A stretch of 47,989 bases of DNA from Ureibacillus galli (lineage in GTDB: Bacteria; Bacillota; Bacilli; Bacillales_A; Planococcaceae). The stretch is from positions 1 through 47,989 of the forward strand of contig NZ_JACSQA010000027.1 in NCBI RefSeq assembly GCF_014836845.1, written 5' to 3'. This document shows, piece after piece, positions 10,789-18,614 of the stretch (its first letter is position 1; every line of letters begins with the position of its first letter). Below the pieces are notes generated by a model. That model was not told where the DNA came from. It saw nothing but the letters and a program-made list of their open reading frames with translations, and ran no database searches. A program made the position numbers and the translations under genes.

Positions 10789-12089
10789 TACGTATTTTTA
10801 AATAGTGGCTGTTCTATGTCTCTTGTATTCTTTTTTAAATCTGGATAAATACTTACAATTAAAGATCTTGGAATCGCAACGAGTGTAATAAGAATTAATG
10901 CAGCACTACAAAATAGCAAAATAATTTGCGCAGGAACATAATCATACAGAATACCAAAAATTAATGAACCAATTGGCATTAATCCCATTGCCATCATTTC
11001 TAGAATCCCAAATATTCGCCCTCGGTAACTTTCGTCCACATCCTTTTGCATCATGACCATAATTGGCGTATTCGTTAATACTGTTAAACAACCGAAAGAG
11101 AACATGACAGCTAAGAAATAAACAAATAATACGGTTGATGAAAAATGGAATATTAATGGAATTGCCATTACACCTACTAAAATACCTAACATAAATAGGG
11201 CACGCTTCGAAAAAAGAAGAGGGTATTTCACATTGGACCTTGTTGCGAAATAAAGAGAAATAAATAGCATACCAATAGCCGCTGCAGCTTCAATAAACCC
11301 AATAAGTGAATACTTTACCTTTAAAACTTCAACTAAAATAAAGTTAATCCCAACACTTACAGAAGATAAAAATAAATTTAACCATAGACTAACAATAACA
11401 ATTCGCGATATAACCTTTTTTGTTTTTAAATAGGCAAATCCTTCTTTAAAACTTTGAATCATTGACTCTTCGTTCGATACAGGTTCATCAAGTTGTTTTG
11501 TATAAAGTCTAAAATTCATTGTTGCTTCTAATAAAAAGGCAACGATATACGAAAGGATATTAATGAATAAAAACCATTCCATGGAAACAAAACCAAAGAG
11601 CATTCCACCGACAATAGGTCCACCGATTCCTGAAACGGATATCGATAATTGGTTAAAGGACATTGCTTTTTGAATTCTCTCTTCATCAACTAAGTTAGCA
11701 ATTGATGCTGAAAAAGCAATACCTGAGAAGGTACTACAAATCGTATAAAAAAAGGTCGTGATGTAAATAGCCACAACGGAAATATCAAACAGTAAACTAT
11801 AAATAAGTAAACCACTAATAGTTAAGATGGTCCCACCTTGACCTACAAGAACCATTACCTTTTTTGGAAATCGATCAGCTAATATCCCTGCAATAGGTGA
11901 CAAAATAACGCGTGGAATAATTGAAAATATTAAGTTGGCAGCAAAACTTAGTGCAGAACCAGTCATCGATAAAATATACATACTAATTCCAAAGGAATAA
12001 ACATTCGCTCCAAGAGCAGAAATAATTTTACTGAACAAAAACGTATATAAATGATATGTTGCTCGCCTCTTTTTGACAATATCAACCAT
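10788..12089 (-). CDS. MFS drug-efflux type transporter
   Basis: A 433-residue integral membrane protein with about twelve hydrophobic segments. The A-type MFS motif between segments 2 and 3 reads GILADRFPKKVMVLVG. The pattern (short basic N-terminus, FSKIISALGANVYSFGISMYI) fits the macrolide-efflux (MefA-like) branch of the major facilitator superfamily; substrate unknown. The ATG at 12089 has GAGGGG 9 nt upstream. It is divergent from an RRNPP-type regulator with palindromic sites between them, so control by that regulator is likely. This protein is an exporter by family inference only. Confidence 0.8.
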   Translation of the reverse strand: MVDIVKKRRATYHLYTFLFSKIISALGANVYSFGISMYILSMTGSALSFAANLIFSIIPRVILSPIAGILADRFPKKVMVLVGQGGTILTISGLLIYSLLFDISVVAIYITTFFYTICSTFSGIAFSASIANLVDEERIQKAMSFNQLSISVSGIGGPIVGGMLFGFVSMEWFLFINILSYIVAFLLEATMNFRLYTKQLDEPVSNEESMIQSFKEGFAYLKTKKVISRIVIVSLWLNLFLSSVSVGINFILVEVLKVKYSLIGFIEAAAAIGMLFISLYFATRSNVKYPLLFSKRALFMLGILVGVMAIPLIFHFSSTVLFVYFLAVMFSFGCLTVLTNTPIMVMMQKDVDESYRGRIFGILEMMAMGLMPIGSLIFGILYDYVPAQIILLFCSAALILITLVAIPRSLIVSIYPDLKKNTRDIEQPLFKNT

Positions 12090-12111
12090 ATTAACAACCC
12101 CTCAACTTAAA

Positions 12112-12130
12112 AGTTTAATTTAATTAAACT
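12112..12130. promoter_or_regulatory. Perfect 19-bp palindrome, likely operator
   Basis: AGTTTAATT (12112-12120), a central T and AATTAAACT (12122-12130) form a perfect palindrome. It covers the start site predicted for the MFS promoter (about 12125). A related, imperfect copy, GTTTAATT-A-AATTTAAC, lies at 12168-12184 upstream of the -35. A half-like copy starts at 12221. Repetition and placement suggest repressor binding by the neighbouring regulator or another protein. Confidence 0.55.
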
Positions 12131-12131
12131 A

Positions 12132-12160
12132 ATAATAAACTAAATTTTGGTAAGCCGCAA
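12132..12160 (-). promoter_or_regulatory. Promoter of the MFS gene
   Basis: On the minus strand TTGCGG (12160-12155) and TATTAT (12137-12132) are separated by 17 bp. The predicted start site falls inside the 12112-12130 palindrome. Confidence 0.5.
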
Positions 12161-12281
12161 TACAAATGTTTAATTAAATTTAACTTTTGTTGCGTATCAT
12201 ACCGGTAACGATTAAAATTTGTTTAATAAAACTAAAATATTTCCGATTGAATTGTTAATTGATACAATAGATGGAAATGGG

Positions 12282-13538
12282 GTGGTTAGAATTAATTCTC
12301 TAGGTGAACGTATTAAAAAAATTAGAAAAGAAAAGAAAATGACTTTAGCAGAAGTTGCTGGTGATCGATTAACAAAAGGCATGTTAAGTTTAATCGAAAA
12401 TGGGAAAGCACAGCCTTCAATGGAAAGTTTGAGATATATTGCTGAAAGAATTGGAGTAGAAGTTTCATCTTTACTAGACGAGGATCACATAGAGGAGCTT
12501 CGTACTTTACTTTTTGAAATTGAAAAGGAGTATAATAATATTTTTTCACCTTTTGAACTAAGGGAAAAGGATGTTATGGTTCGTTTACTTCATAGGATTC
12601 TTTCAGTAAGAGAGAAATTACATGGGAAAAACTATGAAGAAATAAGATTATTGGATTTATACACCCGACTGAATACAGTATTGAACTATCGAGAAGAGAC
12701 GATCACTATGTCTCACGTCATTGCTTTTTACGAAAAAATTCATGCATATAGTCAAGTCATTAGTTGTTATTCTTTCTTATCAGGATTTTATTTCAATAAA
12801 AATGACTATCAAAATGCTTTAAAATGGATACAAGAAGCTGAAAAAAGAACAAAGCCATACGAACATTTAATCGATAAATTATCTATTTTAGATATGCATT
12901 ATATATTAACAGTCCTTTATGGTGCCATAGATGATCCTGAAAACTCTCATAAACATCTTAATTTCGCATTAGATATCGCCCACGAAAATCGAATCTATTA
13001 TCGATTAGATGATTTTTATCGTTATTCTTTCGTCTTAGCCATTCAACAAGGGGATGAGGAAAAAAGCGCCTATTATTTAAAAAAGCTCAAACAACATGCT
13101 GACTTTACAGAGGATGAGCTCGCACATAATACACTCGTATTTTGCCAAGCCCATTATATGAATATGATTGATAAGGATTACGAACAGGTTCATAGTTTAA
13201 ATCAACATATGAGAAAAAGTTCGTATGGTACAAAAGTGGACGAGCATATTTTTACGTTTTATCGAATGGAACAAACCTTTGCCTATTGGGCGCAAGGACA
13301 TTATAATGAAGCGCTCCAAACAAGTGAAGACTTATCAATCCCATTTTTTACCCATCATCCGATTGACTTAGCGATTATGTATAGAAGCTTTGCAGTAAGG
13401 GCCCTTTGCTTTCTAGAATTAGGGGAGAAGGAAGCGGCAAAACGGGAAATTTTATACGCTTATCATGGGGTAATGAATTTTACTAATTCGATTTATAAAA
13501 CTTTCATCGAAGAAGCATATAAAAAAGTTCAACTATAA
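12282..13538 (+). CDS. RRNPP/PlcR-type HTH regulator with TPR-like domain
   Basis: A 418-residue transcription regulator. The N-terminal xre-type helix-turn-helix is clear: LGERIKKIRKEKKMTLAEVA, followed by LTKGMLSLIENGKAQPS. From about residue 75 the protein is all helical, like the TPR domains of PlcR-family regulators that bind short peptides or other ligands. The frame is open from 12219, but family members normally start just before the HTH. GTG at 12282 is the best choice although its ribosome site is weak, and a TACAAT -10 at 12263 would leave a very short leader. It is divergent from the MFS gene. No small propeptide gene was seen next to it, so a peptide ligand is not supported. Confidence 0.75.
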   Translation: MVRINSLGERIKKIRKEKKMTLAEVAGDRLTKGMLSLIENGKAQPSMESLRYIAERIGVEVSSLLDEDHIEELRTLLFEIEKEYNNIFSPFELREKDVMVRLLHRILSVREKLHGKNYEEIRLLDLYTRLNTVLNYREETITMSHVIAFYEKIHAYSQVISCYSFLSGFYFNKNDYQNALKWIQEAEKRTKPYEHLIDKLSILDMHYILTVLYGAIDDPENSHKHLNFALDIAHENRIYYRLDDFYRYSFVLAIQQGDEEKSAYYLKKLKQHADFTEDELAHNTLVFCQAHYMNMIDKDYEQVHSLNQHMRKSSYGTKVDEHIFTFYRMEQTFAYWAQGHYNEALQTSEDLSIPFFTHHPIDLAIMYRSFAVRALCFLELGEKEAAKREILYAYHGVMNFTNSIYKTFIEEAYKKVQL

Positions 13539-13585
13539 AAGGTTAAGTAGGGAAGTGGAGTCCACAACTTTACTTAACCTTTTGC
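13537..13585. terminator. Bidirectional terminator, regulator and yfkAB
   Basis: AAAAGGTTAAGTA and TACTTAACCTTTT form 13-bp arms, with further pairing inside. The AAAA/TTTT ends give a U tract on both strands, fitting the convergent genes on either side. Confidence 0.8.
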
Positions 13586-13586
13586 A

Positions 13587-14696
13587 TTATTTTACTGAAC
13601 CACTAATAAATTCAGCATCTTTATAGTACATATTTTTTACTAATACGTTAGGTCCTAGGCATTTGACAGCAGGGCAATGGCAATTTAACGATTTTGCCAA
13701 ATCCGTTGCTAACCATTTATCAAAAACATGTGGTAACGAATCTTTTTGGATATTACCCAAAGCAGGAGTATCTCCGAAGTCTGTTACGATCACATCACCT
13801 GTAAAAATATTTACGTTTAAACGTGAACGACCATCTGGATCATTACGTAATGTTACATTTTTCGCTTCACGTAAACGTTGGAGTAATTTTTGATCTTCTT
13901 CATTTTGACTACATGGATAAAAAGGAAGGGTTCCAAATAACATCCACGTATTTTCATCACGAATATCTAATATTTTATGAATTGCTTCCCGAGTTTCATC
14001 TAATGTAAGGGAAGTTAAACTTGATGCAAAATCTGAAGGGTACATCGGATGTACTTCGTGACGAGCACATTTCATTTCATGAACGATTTGATGGTGAATA
14101 TGTTCAATATATGGAATCGTCTTTTTATTTAACATTGTTTCGGCTGATACCATCACTCCTTGATCTGCAAGCATACGGGAGTTTTCAATCATTCTTTCAA
14201 AAAGGTTAGCCCGTTGATCAAAAGTCGGTTTTCTTTCCATCATCGCAAAACCAGTTTCCACAAATTCCTCAATCGTTCCCCAGTTATGAGAGATATGCAA
14301 TACATCTAAATAAGGGGCAATCTCCAAATATCGTTCTCCATCAATTGTTAAGTTGGAATTCATTTGCGTGCGAACACCGCGTTCATGGGCATATTGTAAA
14401 ATTGGCTTCACATATTGTTTAACCGACTTTTTACTAAGCATCGGTTCTCCACCAGTAATACTTAACGTTCTTAAATGGGGAATTTCATCTAAACGTTTTA
14501 AAATTAAATCCACTGGAAGAGCTTCCGGGTCTTTCGTTTGAAGTGTATAGCCAACTGCGCAATGGGCGCATCTCATATTACATAAAGTTGTCGTTGTAAA
14601 TTCTATGTTAGAGAGTGTTAATTTCCCGAATTGTTCTACATCTAAATAAGCTTCCCAAGGATCGAACTTTGGGGTGATTTTTTCTAATGTTCTCAT
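13587..14696 (-). CDS. yfkAB: Radical SAM/CxCxxxxC protein, YfkAB family
   Basis: A 369-residue radical SAM enzyme of unknown substrate. The SAM cluster motif CNMRCAHC (CxxxCxxC) lies at about residues 40-47, and SITGGEP is the SAM-binding GGE motif. The C-terminal CHCPAVKC fits the CxCxxxxC signature that names the YfkAB family and probably binds an auxiliary iron-sulfur cluster. The frame extends upstream to a TTG at 14738, but ATG at 14696 with GGAAAGGAAG upstream fits the family length (B. subtilis about 373). It is transcribed alone, convergent with the regulator gene. Confidence 0.88.
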   Translation of the reverse strand: MRTLEKITPKFDPWEAYLDVEQFGKLTLSNIEFTTTTLCNMRCAHCAVGYTLQTKDPEALPVDLILKRLDEIPHLRTLSITGGEPMLSKKSVKQYVKPILQYAHERGVRTQMNSNLTIDGERYLEIAPYLDVLHISHNWGTIEEFVETGFAMMERKPTFDQRANLFERMIENSRMLADQGVMVSAETMLNKKTIPYIEHIHHQIVHEMKCARHEVHPMYPSDFASSLTSLTLDETREAIHKILDIRDENTWMLFGTLPFYPCSQNEEDQKLLQRLREAKNVTLRNDPDGRSRLNVNIFTGDVIVTDFGDTPALGNIQKDSLPHVFDKWLATDLAKSLNCHCPAVKCLGPNVLVKNMYYKDAEFISGSVK

Positions 14697-14821
14697 AGTT
14701 TTCGATCTTCCTTTCCAAAAAACTATTTTCTCACACAAAATCCCTTTCGAAAACTAAAATTGCTTCATTTAGAACATTTAACCTATTTCGGGATAATTCT
14801 CTCTATTTTCTAGCTTCAAAA

Positions 14822-16741
14822 TCAGAAATCTAATTGCTTAATAAAACTATGATTTTCACTATAATAAACATCACCATAACTATTTTCTACGACTGTTTTG
14901 ATAATTTCGATTTTAGAAAAGTTGACTGCCTGCACATTAAATCGCGATTTATTGTTCCGAATAATACTATCGGATACATATACCGAAGATTGATTTTGAG
15001 CAAAAATATCCGTAAGGGCACCATCCGTAATTTGAACACTCTTTAATTCTACAGTCGATTCAAAATCAATCCAAAGTTGATGTTGACCATGTTTGGAAAT
15101 AAAGCAATCTTGAATATAGACTTCACTATGATTTTGAATAAATAAAGCATTTCGCTTCCCATCAAACATTTCACTATTTTTCATTATCACTGAACTATCA
15201 TTGACAACAATTTGCGCCAATTCATGATGGAAAATTTGGCTATCGAACAAATAAAGACTCGAATTTCTTAACACTTTCATACCATAAGATTTTCCATTAT
15301 AAATTTGACATTGCTCGAATCTCCCAGTAGAAAGATCACATATTTCCACTTGTACATTATGGCTATCATAAAATTGGCATTGGGTAGCAGTTAATTCACA
15401 TTCATTCACAATAAACAAACTTTTACCATTATAAAATTGGCTTTGAAGCAAACCAATCTGCACGTGGGATTTGCATGCGATATGGGGCATCTCATTATCA
15501 TAAAACTTGCATAAATCTACTTCCACTTTTGAATGGGACATTGCTAATATACCATTCCCAATGTTATCGGATAAAATTGACTTAATCACCGTTAACTCTG
15601 ATTTAAAAATGGTTATCGCTGAATTGGCATTGTGGGTAATTTCACTTTCTACTATCGTACAATTTCCTTTATCCTCGATACAAATCCCAACATGATAGCC
15701 TTCCTTTACAACACATTTTTTCATCGAACAAATAGACTTATTGGAAATCGAAATTTGTGCAGAACGATGTCCATTTAATTTTGAATCATATAAATTAACT
15801 ATTGATCCATCCAGTACTTGAACTCCCATACTTTCGCCGCTATGAATATGGCAACATTCGATATTCATTTTTGAACTTTTCGAAACGACAACATTCGCTT
15901 TTTTATTTTGTGCGATAACGCAATGATAAGTTTGTACTTCACCGTGTTGAGTCACTGATATTCCTGTAAAATCCCCTTGGATTACGGAGCAATACCTAGC
16001 AGTTAAATACCCATTTTGAACGGAAATTTGGGACTTACTGTTAGATTGAAAAACCGTCGTTTGTAACGATGCATCTCCCGCGTCTAATAAATGCAAACCT
16101 ATCCCATTACCAGACTCAATCAAACTTTCATGATCAATATATTTGGCATCTTCGACTATAATTTGTGCGTTTGAATGATGATGTAAATGAACATTTCTCG
16201 TTTGTATTAGGGAGCTATTTTTAATCCATATTCCATGTTTCCCATGGGAGAATTCACATTTTTCTATACACGCTTGAGAAGACTCAGCTAAAATGTGGAC
16301 TTTATCATTTTTAATAAAAGTACAGTTTTCAAAAATCGCTTTGCTGTTATTTATAATTGAAACAGCCATTTCCTTTGCTTGTTCAAAATGACAGTTATAA
16401 GCGTTAATTTTTCCACCGTCAACTGTTACATGAATATTGCTTTTCCCACCGACAAATCGGCAATTTTGAAGCACTACTTCGCCTTCTACATACATTTGAG
16501 CGGTAGGGGATATCGTGATATTTTGCATAGAAACAGAAGTATTTTTCGGAACGATAATAAATCCTTCAATCACCGTTTCCTCATGCATGTCTCCAGCCAA
16601 AACCATGTTTTTATCAAAATGAATGGATTCTCTATATAATTTCGGTTTTAGTTGTATTAAGTTACCTGCCTTTGAATGTTGGATTGTATGTTGAATCGTT
16701 TTTACTTTTGATAAAAAAGAAAATAAGTGCTTAAAGACCAT
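14822..16741 (-). CDS. Large cytoplasmic right-handed beta-helix repeat protein
   Basis: A 639-residue protein made almost wholly of coils of about 22-23 residues, typical of right-handed parallel beta-helices. The N-terminal 60 residues resemble the start of pectin-lyase folds (LIQLKPKLYRESI, MVLAGD). There is no signal peptide, membrane segment or cell-wall anchor, so it is probably cytoplasmic. Coils seem to alternate between one with a Gly-hydrophobic step (HGIWI, VGICI, YGMKV) and one with Gln/Ala (AQIIV, AQISI, AQIVV). Many coils carry a Cys at the same turn (NCRF, NCTF, KCEF, QCQF). No catalytic set was identified. ATG at 16741 has GAGGAGG 10 nt upstream. Function unknown. Confidence 0.8.
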   Translation of the reverse strand: MVFKHLFSFLSKVKTIQHTIQHSKAGNLIQLKPKLYRESIHFDKNMVLAGDMHEETVIEGFIIVPKNTSVSMQNITISPTAQMYVEGEVVLQNCRFVGGKSNIHVTVDGGKINAYNCHFEQAKEMAVSIINNSKAIFENCTFIKNDKVHILAESSQACIEKCEFSHGKHGIWIKNSSLIQTRNVHLHHHSNAQIIVEDAKYIDHESLIESGNGIGLHLLDAGDASLQTTVFQSNSKSQISVQNGYLTARYCSVIQGDFTGISVTQHGEVQTYHCVIAQNKKANVVVSKSSKMNIECCHIHSGESMGVQVLDGSIVNLYDSKLNGHRSAQISISNKSICSMKKCVVKEGYHVGICIEDKGNCTIVESEITHNANSAITIFKSELTVIKSILSDNIGNGILAMSHSKVEVDLCKFYDNEMPHIACKSHVQIGLLQSQFYNGKSLFIVNECELTATQCQFYDSHNVQVEICDLSTGRFEQCQIYNGKSYGMKVLRNSSLYLFDSQIFHHELAQIVVNDSSVIMKNSEMFDGKRNALFIQNHSEVYIQDCFISKHGQHQLWIDFESTVELKSVQITDGALTDIFAQNQSSVYVSDSIIRNNKSRFNVQAVNFSKIEIIKTVVENSYGDVYYSENHSFIKQLDF

Positions 16742-16937
16742 CAGGGTATTTCCTCCTCATAAACAATCAATACTCCTATTTTCACTAAAAATTCCTAATC
16801 TTAATCGTTTTCTAACGAAAGTTTGAAAAATTTGGGATAAAAAAAACAATAGGACAAATTTGAGCTTCATCCCATGCATTCAAAACCTAATTAACTCTAG
16901 CAATTATTCATTTTTGCCAAATAGCTTTTAGAAGTTT

Positions 16938-16954
16938 ACAATTGAATCAATTGT
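16938..16954. repeat. 17-bp palindrome upstream of the DUF2785 gene
   Basis: ACAATTGA, a central A and TCAATTGT form a perfect palindrome ending 12 bp before the ribosome site. It could be an operator or an mRNA hairpin. A TTTACA hexamer overlaps its left edge but has no convincing -10. The rest of 16742-16937 shows no gene. Confidence 0.4.
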
Positions 16955-16981
16955 GCTCATCTAGCTAAGGAGGATACTACT

Positions 16982-17812
16982 TTGAAAGAAACTTTATTAA
17001 AATTACTCGATATGAATCATGACGAAAGACAACAATATATGAATGAAAAGGGCGATATTCTTATCGAAAATATGTTGAACAATATCGGTTACCCTGAAGA
17101 TGAATTACGAGATAAATTAAATTATCGACTGTTTATAGAAATGTTAGCAGACAATTTATTTACGACTGTACAAATGAATCAACTGACTAAGAAACTAAAA
17201 GGAACTGATTTTTTATATGCTTCTATTGGGGAACGGGATACTGACCAAGTTTTTATTAGATCTTTTTCTGCGCTATGGTTGTGTGGATTACTAAATGTCG
17301 ATTCACAAATTCGCTTTTTATCCGATGAGGAGGCGAAAGAAATTTTAGAGGCAACCACCCATTATTTATCGCAAGAAAACGATGTAAGAGGATTCGTTCA
17401 TGACAAAGGTTGGGCGCATGCCATTGCCCATGGAGCTGATTTGGCTACAGCTATTGTTGCCCATCCTTTATTTGAAATGCGATTTGCGCCAACTCTTTTA
17501 CAAGGAATTAAAAACAGCCTATGGAAAGGGACTGTCTATATTGATGATGAAGATGAACGTCTCGTTACCATTATTGAAAAACTAATGATAAAAGATTTTC
17601 CAGAAGAAATTTTAATTGAATGGGTAGAGCAAGTTTTCGATAAATTACAATATTATTTAATGGAGGTAGGCTATACTCCACAATATTTCGCTGCACGTAC
17701 AAATACATTACATTTTATGAAAACTTTATACTTTACATTAAAATTTTCTCAAAAAATGCCTGAACTAAAAGGAGTAGTTTCCTTATTTATTGGAAAATGG
17801 ATGAAACAATAA
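16982..17812 (+). CDS. DUF2785 family protein
   Basis: A 276-residue soluble, mainly helical protein. The segment GWAHAIAHGADLATAIVAHP (about residues 141-160) is the conserved core of the DUF2785 family; its function is not known. The start is TTG at 16982, with AAGGAGG at 16966-16972. The gene after it starts 31 bp downstream on the same strand, so the two probably form a short operon. The family assignment rests on the recognised core motif. Confidence 0.72.
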   Translation: MKETLLKLLDMNHDERQQYMNEKGDILIENMLNNIGYPEDELRDKLNYRLFIEMLADNLFTTVQMNQLTKKLKGTDFLYASIGERDTDQVFIRSFSALWLCGLLNVDSQIRFLSDEEAKEILEATTHYLSQENDVRGFVHDKGWAHAIAHGADLATAIVAHPLFEMRFAPTLLQGIKNSLWKGTVYIDDEDERLVTIIEKLMIKDFPEEILIEWVEQVFDKLQYYLMEVGYTPQYFAARTNTLHFMKTLYFTLKFSQKMPELKGVVSLFIGKWMKQ

Positions 17813-17843
17813 TAAAGTAGGCTGGTAATCGAGGTGAAAAAGG

Positions 17844-18398
17844 ATGCGAAATCGTTTAACAAGAATTTTATTATTTGCTGGTTTAGTTATTGTTCTAGCT
17901 TTTATATTCAATTTGTCTTTAACCCAGTTCACTGGTGACGGAAAAGATAGTCCGCAAGAAGCTCTTCCAACGGATGCAGATTATGAATGGATTGATGGTC
18001 CAAAAAGTGAAAAATTGCAACGTTATTTTTTCTTATCAAATGGGCAATATTTTGGAACCGGTATTGTGGAAAAAAACTTAAAAGGGTGGAATGCAGGGGA
18101 AGGGACTTATTCGAAACTGCCTCATGAACTTGCGGAAAATATAATTCCTTCAGCCCATTCAGATAGTAAAATTTTATACGGGTTAGTAAAACCAAAAGGG
18201 GATATTCAAATTACTGTTAACAATAAACCCGCCAAACTAATTCAACTTAATAATTTATCGAACAAAATAATATCCTCCTACAATATAGAAGGATATGCTA
18301 TTTGGTACATAGATTTAGCCGATATCGAGTTTGCAGAAAGTTATACAATAAAAGTATTAGGGGATAATCATTCCGTACTTAATGAGTTAACTATATAA
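17844..18398 (+). CDS. Membrane-anchored hypothetical protein
   Basis: A 184-residue protein with one N-terminal hydrophobic segment (about residues 7-25, ILLFAGLVIVLAFIFNLSL) after basic residues, followed by a polar domain that should be outside the membrane. There is no lipobox. The C-terminal part (from about 115) looks like a small beta-rich domain. The ATG at 17844 has GAGGTG at 17831-17836. It is probably co-transcribed with the DUF2785 gene. I do not recognise a family. Confidence 0.65.
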   Translation: MRNRLTRILLFAGLVIVLAFIFNLSLTQFTGDGKDSPQEALPTDADYEWIDGPKSEKLQRYFFLSNGQYFGTGIVEKNLKGWNAGEGTYSKLPHELAENIIPSAHSDSKILYGLVKPKGDIQITVNNKPAKLIQLNNLSNKIISSYNIEGYAIWYIDLADIEFAESYTIKVLGDNHSVLNELTI

Positions 18399-18413
18399 CT
18401 TTAATCTAAATCA

Positions 18414-18445
18414 AGGGGCATCGATACGATGCTCTTTTCTATTTT
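18414..18445 (+). terminator. Terminator after the membrane-anchored hypothetical
   Basis: GGGCATCG (18416-18423) pairs with CGATGCTC (18427-18434) around ATA, followed by TTTTCTATTTT. Confidence 0.75.
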
Positions 18446-18490
18446 GATAAAGTAAGTTATAATGATTTGCGCAAAGTAAATTACTAGGTC

Positions 18491-18505
18491 ATAAAAATAA
18501 CTTAT
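18491..18505. promoter_or_regulatory. CcpC-type operator of the aconitase promoter
   Basis: ATAA-N7-TTAT is an exact match to the CcpC dyad. Its centre is 66 bp upstream of the start site predicted for the acnA promoter, the same distance as in B. subtilis citB. An ATAA half site lies at 18540-18543, similar to the second citB half site. CcpC is a LysR-type repressor that releases in response to citrate. Confidence 0.7.
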
Positions 18506-18528
18506 CACAAAAGATAAAATTAATGTAA

Positions 18529-18557
18529 TTTACTTATGTATAAGAATCGTTTATGAT
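18529..18557 (+). promoter_or_regulatory. Sigma-A promoter of acnA
   Basis: TTTACT (18529-18534), 17 bp, TATGAT (18552-18557); predicted start near 18564, about 50 nt before the coding region. Confidence 0.65.
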
Positions 18558-18614
18558 AATTACTGGAGAAAAGCTTTGCAAGCCTTTTCAATATTAATTA
18601 GGGGGAGTACAAAA

